Positions 1 through 5,209 of a stretch of 8,007 nucleotides of DNA are shown here, in pieces. Position 1 is the stretch's first letter. Every line of letters starts with the position of its first letter. A model generated the notes under the pieces. The model saw only the letters and a list, made by a program, of their open reading frames with translations. It was not told the DNA's origin and searched no databases. Made by a program: the position numbers and the translations under genes. The DNA is from Fidelibacterota bacterium UBA6817 (lineage in GTDB: Bacteria; Fidelibacterota; Fidelibacteria; Fidelibacterales; Fidelibacteraceae): NCBI GenBank assembly GCA_002452555.1, contig DKER01000145.1, positions 1 through 8,007 on the forward strand. Direction: 5' to 3'.

Positions 1-56
1 ATAATCTGCGCTTCAATTTCATTATTCAATCGTAAAACATGTATCATTTTATTCAT
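1..56 (-). CDS. 5' end of a gene leaving the window, possibly a DUF2007-like small protein
   Basis: Only 18 complete codons are visible, reading MNKMIHVLRLNNEIEAQI from an ATG at 56-54. The start is supported by a purine-rich ribosome binding site (GGAGAGGA on the minus strand, 68-61) four bases upstream of the ATG. The pattern of a short beta-strand (IHVLRL) followed by N-x-E-x-EAQ-I resembles the N-terminus of DUF2007 putative signal-transducing proteins, which typically start with a strand and then an E-A-x-x-I helix. That resemblance is an inference from very few residues. The gene is divergent from the UPF0316 gene at 207. No function can be assigned from this fragment, and another small protein family would fit almost as well. 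Confidence 0.55.
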   Translation of the reverse strand, partial: MNKMIHVLRLNNEIEAQI

Positions 57-66
57 TCTATCCTCT

Positions 67-76
67 CCGTTAACGG
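67..76. repeat. Perfect 10-bp palindrome CCGTTAACGG
   Basis: The sequence CCGTTAACGG is fully self-complementary and ends two bases inside the ribosome binding site of the leftward gene (61-68). A protein bound here, or a short cruciform or RNA dimer contact, could affect expression of that gene. It may also be chance. No second copy was noticed in the window. Confidence 0.4.
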
Positions 77-160
77 GTTTAATGGTTTTATGCAGAGCAG
101 ATTTAACACCTCTTTGTTCAATTTTTAAAATTTAGTTGTTTGACAGGCTTTAATCATCTG

Positions 161-178
161 TTTTCTCTTTTGAGAAAG
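161..178. other. Small hairpin upstream of the UPF0316 gene
   Basis: TTTCTC at 162-167 and GAGAAA at 172-177 form a perfect six-pair stem with a TTTT loop, extendable by one T-G wobble pair (161 with 178). It ends 12 bases before the Shine-Dalgarno sequence of the plus-strand gene, so it would lie in its 5' leader or overlap its core promoter. The stem is A/T-rich and weak and no T-tract follows in either direction, so it is not an intrinsic terminator. Confidence 0.35.
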
Positions 179-190
179 ATTAATAACTTT

Positions 191-200
191 GGGAGGAGGT
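191..200 (+). promoter_or_regulatory. Strong ribosome binding site of the UPF0316 gene
   Basis: GGGAGGAGGT lies six bases before the ATG at 207-209 and matches the anti-Shine-Dalgarno complement closely. It fixes the start at 207. A TTG at 189 in the same frame overlaps this site and would add six residues, including a Gly-Gly-Gly encoded by the site itself. Confidence 0.85.
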
Positions 201-206
201 ATTATT

Positions 207-806
207 ATGACAGAGTTTTTTTCAAACCACCAGATTTTAACAAGTTATGTCCTTTTGCCAATAGCAATTATACTGGCAAGGATTATTGATGTTTCCATCG
301 GGACCCTTCGAATTATCCTTGTTTCAAGAGGGATGAAAGCATTGGCACCGCTTTTAGGTTTTTTTGAAGTGCTGATTTGGCTTGTGGCAATCAGTCAAAT
401 TATTCAAAATTTATCCAACTGGGTAAATTATGTTGCTTACGCCACCGGATTTGCTCTGGGAAATTATATAGGCATGTTTATTGAGGAACGGCTGGCCATG
501 GGGCTTGTGGCTATCCGTATCATAACACAAAATGATGCGGATGATCTGATTGAAGAAATCCAGAAAATGAATATCGGGACAACAAGTCTGGCTGCCAAAG
601 GCATGCGCGGACATGTACGGTTGATTTTTACGATTATCAAACGAAAAGACCAGCAAATTGTTTTGGATCTTGTTCGAAAATTTAATCCGCTGGCTTTTGT
701 ATCCGTCAGTGATGTCAGATCTGTTCAGGAAGGATATTTCCCAAAATCCTCTGAAGAGAAAAGAATATTCCGGCGTTTATTTAATTCAAGTATGAATAGG
801 AAATGA
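207..806 (+). CDS. UPF0316 family membrane protein (DUF5698-DUF2179)
   Basis: The 199-residue product is a predicted inner-membrane protein of the UPF0316 family, whose molecular function is not established. The N-terminal half contains about three hydrophobic segments (roughly residues 11-33, 45-66 and 70-93). The first includes the family's R-x-x-D-V-S-I-G-T-L-R-I signature at about 25-36, which belongs to the DUF5698 part. The soluble C-terminal half (about 105-180) matches DUF2179: a G-x-G-x-V-R-L-I-F strand (135 onwards), an I-K-R-K turn, then NPLAFVSVSDVRSVQEGYF at 160-178. DUF2179 domains also occur in YitT-type membrane proteins, where they are thought to act as small regulatory domains. 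The length is usual for the family. The gene is alone on its strand, divergent from the fragment at 1-56 and convergent with nagA, so context gives no functional hint. Confidence 0.87.
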   Translation: MTEFFSNHQILTSYVLLPIAIILARIIDVSIGTLRIILVSRGMKALAPLLGFFEVLIWLVAISQIIQNLSNWVNYVAYATGFALGNYIGMFIEERLAMGLVAIRIITQNDADDLIEEIQKMNIGTTSLAAKGMRGHVRLIFTIIKRKDQQIVLDLVRKFNPLAFVSVSDVRSVQEGYFPKSSEEKRIFRRLFNSSMNRK

Positions 807-813
807 TTAATCA

Positions 814-841
814 GTAGCCGGTAGTCGGTAGCCGGCAGGCT
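814..841. repeat. Heptanucleotide tandem repeat in the convergent gap
   Basis: Three tandem 7-bp units fill 814-834: GTAGCCG, GTAGTCG, GTAGCCG, followed by a degenerate fourth unit GCAGGCT at 835-841 that runs two bases into the nagA stop codon. The array occupies most of the 33-bp gap between the UPF0316 gene and nagA. The repeats also allow a five-pair stem (GCCGG 817-821 with CCGGC 832-836, ten-base loop). Heptameric short tandem repeats (STRR) are known in intergenic regions of cyanobacteria. This array has the same format, but I do not identify it with a named family. Confidence 0.7.
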
Positions 842-1970
842 ATTCAGGGCTCAGCATAACGCCGTTTTTCCATACAGTCTTTATTTGGAAAGATTCGTCA
901 GTAAGAACAAGATCGGCAGGATTGCCTTCCCTGATTTTTGGGTAATCCCGTGAGGATTTTATGACCCGAACCGGATTATCAGTGATGGTTTTTAGGGCAC
1001 TCCGGAAAGAACAATTTGTGTAAGACATAAATCTTTCCGCTATCCGGGCAACGCCCAGAGAAGTCCCTATTAAGCCGTCATCATGGATATAACGGGCTTC
1101 ACCGTTTTTTGCATAGAAAGGATATCCCTGATATACATATTCTCCGTCCGGAAGTCCACTGCTAAGCATTCCATCGGTAATACAAACACATCTGTCCGTG
1201 CCTACCATGTTATGAAGAAACCGGACCATACGCTCAGAGATATGTACCCCGTCTGCTATAATTTGAACTGTAGCCTTTGAATCAAAGATTTCAGGCAAAG
1301 GTCCCGGCTCCCGATGATGAATGGGTCGCATGGCATTGCAGATGTGCGTTACATGATTGATGCCATGTTCAATCGCCAGTCGAGTCTGTTCGGCTGTTGC
1401 ATCCGAATGACCAAACGCAGGGATTACTCCATGTTTTTTCAATGTGCTGATTAAAGTGTCTGTGTGATCTGTTTCCGGAGCAATCGTCATCATTTTCAGT
1501 GCTTCACCACAATGGGAAAAGACATCATCCAATACTTTTTCAGAATATGGACAAATCTTATTTTCAGCAATACCTCCTTTTTTAGCAGGAGAAATAAACG
1601 GGCCTTCTAGATGAATCCCCATCATACCGGGGCACCGGCCGGAGCGGTAAAGCTCACGAAGCAGGTCCAGATGACTGTTTGAACCTTTCGGGAGATAAAA
1701 GGTCGTTGCAAGGTATGATGTTGTACCCATCCGGGCAAGAGATATATCTGCCATCATTACGCCTGCTTCATCACAACAGCTAAAATCCGCTCCACCGGCA
1801 CCATGAACGTGCAAATCTGTAAATCCGGGTACTATATATAAGCCATTCCCGTTAAAATCATTTTTATTGGCAGGTTCAGCCGGTGATATCGACTGAATAA
1901 TATTACTATTAATCATCACATCTACCGGCTGTTGAGGGTTATCAATCAACCGCACATTACGGATAATCAT
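840..1970 (-). CDS. nagA: N-acetylglucosamine-6-phosphate deacetylase
   Basis: This cytoplasmic amidohydrolase removes the acetyl group from N-acetylglucosamine 6-phosphate, giving glucosamine 6-phosphate and acetate, a step in amino-sugar catabolism and cell-wall recycling. The 376-residue length is typical. Visible signatures in order are the metal-binding H-x-H in PGFTDLHVHGAGG (H54, H56), the metal-ligand glutamate in HLEGPFISP (E122), H188 in GHSDAT, H209 and the substrate-contacting NAMRPIHHREPG (212-223), IADGVHI (238-244), and the catalytic aspartate in ITDGM (D266). The ATG at 1970 is chosen because GAAAGG sits seven bases upstream; an in-frame TTG at 1994 has no ribosome binding site. 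It is last in the minus-strand run, 53 bp after the PorV-like gene, so cotranscription is possible but less certain than for the other genes. No nagB or kinase is visible. Confidence 0.94.
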   Translation of the reverse strand: MIIRNVRLIDNPQQPVDVMINSNIIQSISPAEPANKNDFNGNGLYIVPGFTDLHVHGAGGADFSCCDEAGVMMADISLARMGTTSYLATTFYLPKGSNSHLDLLRELYRSGRCPGMMGIHLEGPFISPAKKGGIAENKICPYSEKVLDDVFSHCGEALKMMTIAPETDHTDTLISTLKKHGVIPAFGHSDATAEQTRLAIEHGINHVTHICNAMRPIHHREPGPLPEIFDSKATVQIIADGVHISERMVRFLHNMVGTDRCVCITDGMLSSGLPDGEYVYQGYPFYAKNGEARYIHDDGLIGTSLGVARIAERFMSYTNCSFRSALKTITDNPVRVIKSSRDYPKIREGNPADLVLTDESFQIKTVWKNGVMLSPE

Positions 1971-1977
1971 AATCGTG

Positions 1978-1983
1978 CCTTTC
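1978..1983 (-). promoter_or_regulatory. Ribosome binding site of nagA
   Basis: The minus strand reads GAAAGG here, seven bases before the ATG at 1970-1968. This decides for that start over the upstream TTG at 1994-1992, which has only AT-rich sequence before it. Confidence 0.65.
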
Positions 1984-1986
1984 AAT

Positions 1987-2017
1987 GCACTCAATATTCA
2001 ATATTACGAGAGAGTGC
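1987..2017. repeat. Inverted repeat with an internal heptamer duplication before nagA
   Basis: GCACTC at 1987-1992 is exactly complementary to GAGTGC at 2012-2017, with a 19-base interior. Overlapping the left arm and interior is a perfect tandem duplication CAATATT-CAATATT (1992-2005). The element fills most of the 53-bp gap between the PorV-like gene and nagA, ending four bases before the nagA ribosome binding site. It could be an operator for separate control of nagA, an RNA-processing hairpin, or chance. There is no T-tract, so it is not a convincing terminator. Confidence 0.45.
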
Positions 2018-2023
2018 CGCAAA

Positions 2024-3058
2024 TTAAAACCCAAATCCCGCACTGAAAGAATGCACGCTTTTAAACCGTCCAAATTCCTGCAGTCCGTAATTGAACTCGA
2101 ACTGAGTTCCCGCAAGATTGGTCTTAATTCCGATACCGGCAGTCAGTCCTCTCTCGTCATAATTCATCAGATAGCCGGTCCGTACGATGAACATATCATG
2201 AAGGGAATATTCAAGTCCCAATTTGACACGTTCTCTAAAATCCCTGGGATGAATAGATTCCACTCCCAGACGGAGAGAATGTACCTCTGTCAGATCCGGT
2301 GCGATCAGGGTCATTAAATCCATGTCTGCACTAAAACCCACTCTGAAGGGCATCGGAAATTTTTCCCGTTCAATCTGAATTTCCCGAGAAAAATTCTGAA
2401 TAACGGCACCAAAACGGATTCCGTATGTCCCAAACGAGTATGTTGTTCCAATATCAATGGCCGGTTCACCGTGCGAGTATTCTTTTTTGACAACGACCAG
2501 TGAAGTATCTCCCAGATTGGTGCCGGATGTAGCCACGGACGGATTTCCCAATTCCTGATAAGCATATTTTATCCGAATTCCATAAGAAAAGCGATCACTG
2601 ATTCTTTGTGCAACCGTAACTCCGGCAGCCCATGCCGCGGGAGAAAAAACACCTGTTTCCATGAATCCCTCGACATTTTCAGCACGAACGGTTCCATAAA
2701 AATCCCCATAATCCATTGCCATGTAATCCAGGACAAAATATAAATTCATTGGACCTTTTACTGCACCGCTGACAGCATTATAACCCATATCAGCAATCCA
2801 CAGCGTCCGTGACAGATTCACATCTGCCCTGCCGGGCATCCAGGCAACAGCCGAAGGGTTGGAATAAACACTTTCAGCACCGTTGAGACCCAGAATTCCG
2901 TTATCACCTCTTCCTAATGCTGCAGCTGAAACAGGATGTTCCAGAAACCTGTATCCCACTTGTGCTTTTTTCTCAACAGCATGAGACGATGTTGGCAGCA
3001 GGAGAGCAATAAGGATCAATGGTATAAGCCATCGGGAATATAGTAATGATTTTTTCAT
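2024..3058 (-). CDS. PorV/PorQ-family outer-membrane beta-barrel protein
   Basis: The 344-residue product is a predicted outer-membrane barrel of the PorV/PorQ type, related in fold to FadL-like porins. A Sec signal peptide is clear: Lys-Lys, a hydrophobic core LIPLILIALLLP, and a likely cleavage after S-H-A at residue 27. The mature N-terminus has the family pattern GYRFLEHPVSAAALGRGDNG followed by ESVYSNPSAVAWM (about residues 35-74), equivalent to the usual 'A-x-G-G-A-x-x-x-x-x-x-N-P-A-G-L' segment. The rest alternates strands and turns and ends in phenylalanine (SFSAGFGF), as BAM-assembled barrels do. In T9SS bacteria PorV shuttles or anchors CTD-bearing cargo, while many paralogues in FCB genomes have no known cargo. 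Here it lies 16 bp downstream of such a cargo-like gene, which suggests a dedicated pair. The start is set by AGGTG at 3068-3064; the upstream in-frame ATG at 3091 would overlap the preceding gene. Confidence 0.82.
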   Translation of the reverse strand: MKKSLLYSRWLIPLILIALLLPTSSHAVEKKAQVGYRFLEHPVSAAALGRGDNGILGLNGAESVYSNPSAVAWMPGRADVNLSRTLWIADMGYNAVSGAVKGPMNLYFVLDYMAMDYGDFYGTVRAENVEGFMETGVFSPAAWAAGVTVAQRISDRFSYGIRIKYAYQELGNPSVATSGTNLGDTSLVVVKKEYSHGEPAIDIGTTYSFGTYGIRFGAVIQNFSREIQIEREKFPMPFRVGFSADMDLMTLIAPDLTEVHSLRLGVESIHPRDFRERVKLGLEYSLHDMFIVRTGYLMNYDERGLTAGIGIKTNLAGTQFEFNYGLQEFGRFKSVHSFSAGFGF

Positions 3059-3063
3059 AATTT

Positions 3064-3068
3064 CACCT
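3064..3068 (-). promoter_or_regulatory. Ribosome binding site of the PorV-like gene
   Basis: AGGTG on the minus strand lies five bases before the ATG at 3058-3056. The protein beginning there starts directly with a canonical signal peptide, whereas starting at 3091 would put an extra charged 11-residue stretch before it. Confidence 0.65.
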
Positions 3069-3074
3069 GTTCTC

Positions 3075-5195
3075 TTATCGGATAACCACAAATTTTACAT
3101 ACTGATCATCCAGTTTTTTTCCGTCAACATCTTCAGCATCCCGGACGGCAAGGATATAAATCCCGGTTGTAATAAACTGATTCGTATCGGTTCTCTGATC
3201 CCAGACTTCCTGATCGGTTCCAAAGTGTTCAATTTTTTTCACTTCATCACCGCTTTCAGTATAGACTGTCAGAGTACATTTGTAGGGAAGCCGTGCAAAC
3301 AACAGTTGGTTACTGGCACCGGGAAAATTCAGAATTCCCGCATCAACGGTATACGGATTGGGAACAACCCTCACCTGTTTTGTCGTTGCCAAACCGGATT
3401 TAAATGGAATAGCCGGGAGCTGTGAGCGGTTGGCAAAGCGTGAACTTTCCAGCTTCTCACCCGGATTGAGTCCGAATGTATTCTGACTGCCATCATCCAC
3501 AGCCGTGACAGCATAGAAATACGAAACGCCGCGAACAACATCATTATCAATGTAAGTTGTTTCTGTCCGGTCGTTAGTTTCATGAATGAGCTGCCATCTT
3601 TCTTTGGAAATCAATTCTGAAGGAGAACCAACCGTAACACTTCCCCTTTTCCTGTAAATCCGCCAGGCATACCAGTCGTCAACGCCTGTATCGGGATCTT
3701 TATAGTAGTTTTCGTCCGGATAAGACCATTCCAAAAGAATTCTGTCTGCATCACTGGTCACTTCCAAATCCGGGGGCGGGGGCGGATCAGGGACATTATA
3801 GTCATTCATATACGCCCAATATGCCCTGTCCATAACCTCAGCCAGTGTATCACGACCTGTAAGGATTCCATTCAGTTTATCTTCATCTGTGATATCTCCA
3901 TTGAACCAGGCTTGTCCCAAAGAATCAGCCATTTCCCATGAAATTGAGCCCACGCCAACGGCATAGACAACACAAATGGAATCGTAGATTTCCTGTTCAT
4001 GGTCCAATGTCAGATCATACGGACCGACTGTTACAAAACGCATCGGACCATACAGATAACCGGTTTCAGGAATAAACCCTTCTGTTATGGCATCCAGGGG
4101 GAATCTCCCCCGGTCATCTTCTCCGATATACGTATCCCGTAATCCGGGATCTCTGCGCCCCCAGAAATCTCTCTGAATGGTCGCATGCGGAAGTGCATAA
4201 GGCTGATCTGTATCATCCGCTGATTTGCTGAAAGTATTCTTGGCCGAGTGTAAAAGGGCATACCCGGGAATCTGGGGCGAATGCAGGTGACCCGTTTCTC
4301 TGTCAGGATCACCTGTATCATCGGTACTGCCATTGGGATAGCTCGCTCCCCCCTGTCTCTTGGCATCCCTGTAATACACAATTTTCAGACTGTCTCTGGG
4401 AGCGGTTGCTGCCTTTTTTACCGGAGCAGAAAACCAGCTGTCCAGATCATCCACACCTTCATATGCAAAACTTGAATGAGCCATATATTCACCGGCTTTG
4501 CTGGGACCGAAACTGAAGGCTACAGGCCACCAGAGATTCACAGTCTGAGATGGGAAATAATCCAATGAATCAACCGGGTTCTCAATGGGTCTTTTCGTTT
4601 CTCCCGTGAATTTATGGGTTGCTTTATAAATGATATAATCTTTATGGTTAGGATTACTGAACGCAAAGATCTGCACTCGGGTTCTGATACCGTGATTTTG
4701 CAGAATATCCTCCCATTCCACAATTATATCCGAACTGATATCGGGATCGATCTCCCATGTATAATCCTGATTCTGTCTGACACCGTCTATGGTGACATTG
4801 GGCGGTCTGTACCGTCTCCGTTCCCATGAATAATCATTTTTCCCGCCATTCAAAAGAGCCTCAGTTGTTATCAAATGTTCGCCTCTGTTGTTGGTGAACC
4901 CGTTATCATCGGGACAGACAGGATTGTATATCTGGAAAAGGTTTTGAGCATGCCATGTATCGGCAGGATAAAACCATTCTTCTGTATTTTCCGGGCCAAC
5001 CCCTGTTAACATCCAACTGTATTGATTGGTAAACTGTCCTTCTCCGTTTACTTTATTCAACGTAAAATTAATAGCATTGACATTTAAAAAGAGTGGCGGT
5101 CCCAGATAGTTTTTCTGGGCTTGAAGTTCCGGTGTCATCAGCAGAATGGCAAGCAGAATAAGACACCAAACATTTTTAAAAAATTTATGTTTCAT
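3075..5195 (-). CDS. Large exported protein with FN3 domain and T9SS-type C-terminal domain
   Basis: I do not recognise a named function for this 706-residue protein. A Sec signal peptide (residues 1-26, core CLILLAILLM, cleavage near L-Q-A) has no lipobox cysteine, so it is not a lipoprotein. Residues about 30-465 are aromatic- and Asp-rich and belong to no enzyme family I can name. They contain a segment GPYDLTLDHEQEIYDSI (391-407) followed by a hydrophobic strand, a pattern I associate with large secreted FCB proteins. A Pro-rich linker with five consecutive prolines (471-475) leads into a fibronectin type III-like domain (about 476-590), recognisable by ILLEW, WRIYRKRG and YFYAVTAVD, with a long Asp-rich BC loop. 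The C-terminal domain (about 606-706) begins VRVVPNPYTV and ends TTGIYILAVRD...YVKFVVIR, matching the start and end of type A T9SS sorting domains; a FlgD-like Ig fold is the alternative. It lies 14 bp after the receptor gene and 16 bp before the PorV-like gene. Confidence 0.8.
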   Translation of the reverse strand: MKHKFFKNVWCLILLAILLMTPELQAQKNYLGPPLFLNVNAINFTLNKVNGEGQFTNQYSWMLTGVGPENTEEWFYPADTWHAQNLFQIYNPVCPDDNGFTNNRGEHLITTEALLNGGKNDYSWERRRYRPPNVTIDGVRQNQDYTWEIDPDISSDIIVEWEDILQNHGIRTRVQIFAFSNPNHKDYIIYKATHKFTGETKRPIENPVDSLDYFPSQTVNLWWPVAFSFGPSKAGEYMAHSSFAYEGVDDLDSWFSAPVKKAATAPRDSLKIVYYRDAKRQGGASYPNGSTDDTGDPDRETGHLHSPQIPGYALLHSAKNTFSKSADDTDQPYALPHATIQRDFWGRRDPGLRDTYIGEDDRGRFPLDAITEGFIPETGYLYGPMRFVTVGPYDLTLDHEQEIYDSICVVYAVGVGSISWEMADSLGQAWFNGDITDEDKLNGILTGRDTLAEVMDRAYWAYMNDYNVPDPPPPPDLEVTSDADRILLEWSYPDENYYKDPDTGVDDWYAWRIYRKRGSVTVGSPSELISKERWQLIHETNDRTETTYIDNDVVRGVSYFYAVTAVDDGSQNTFGLNPGEKLESSRFANRSQLPAIPFKSGLATTKQVRVVPNPYTVDAGILNFPGASNQLLFARLPYKCTLTVYTESGDEVKKIEHFGTDQEVWDQRTDTNQFITTGIYILAVRDAEDVDGKKLDDQYVKFVVIR

Positions 5196-5209
5196 ATTTC
5201 CCCCGTTCT

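Larger units (their letters stand above)
57..206. promoter_or_regulatory. Divergent intergenic region
   Basis: This AT-rich stretch separates two divergently transcribed genes, so it should carry promoters in both directions. A perfect TTGACA hexamer lies at 140-145 on the plus strand, but no convincing -10 element sits 16-18 bases after it, so the promoter is tentative. It also contains a palindrome at 67-76 and a short hairpin at 161-178, listed separately. I see no Bacteroidota-type TAnnTTTG element at a usable distance: the only match, at 184-191, would place transcription start inside the Shine-Dalgarno sequence. No small gene or RNA could be recognised. Confidence 0.5.

Noticed and set aside
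184..191. Bacteroidota-type -7 element TAACTTTG
   Set aside because: It matches TAnnTTTG, but transcription would start within the ribosome binding site and no TTTG is correctly spaced upstream.
817..836. Hairpin GCCGG/CCGGC as a bidirectional intrinsic terminator
   Set aside because: The stem is only five pairs with a ten-base loop, and no T-tract follows on either strand. It is better described by the heptamer repeat.
1992..1994. TTG as the nagA start, adding eight residues
   Set aside because: No Shine-Dalgarno sequence precedes it and the extra residues are not part of the conserved NagA N-terminus. The ATG at 1970 has GAAAGG at good spacing.
1985..2317. 110-codon plus-strand open frame
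   Set aside because: It is antisense to the 3' end of the PorV-like gene and the nagA leader, with low-complexity Ser/Arg-rich content and no domain.
3059..3091. Upstream ATG for the PorV-like protein, adding eleven residues
   Set aside because: It would overlap the preceding gene by 17 bases and place charged residues before an otherwise canonical signal peptide.
3371..4381. Minus-strand frames of 70 and 98 codons inside the exported-protein gene
   Set aside because: They are out-of-frame shadows of a gene with continuous signal peptide, FN3 and C-terminal domain evidence.
3075..5195. SusD-like lipoprotein identity for the gene after the receptor
   Set aside because: The signal peptide lacks a lipobox cysteine, there are no TPR-like helices, and FN3 and T9SS-type domains are present instead.
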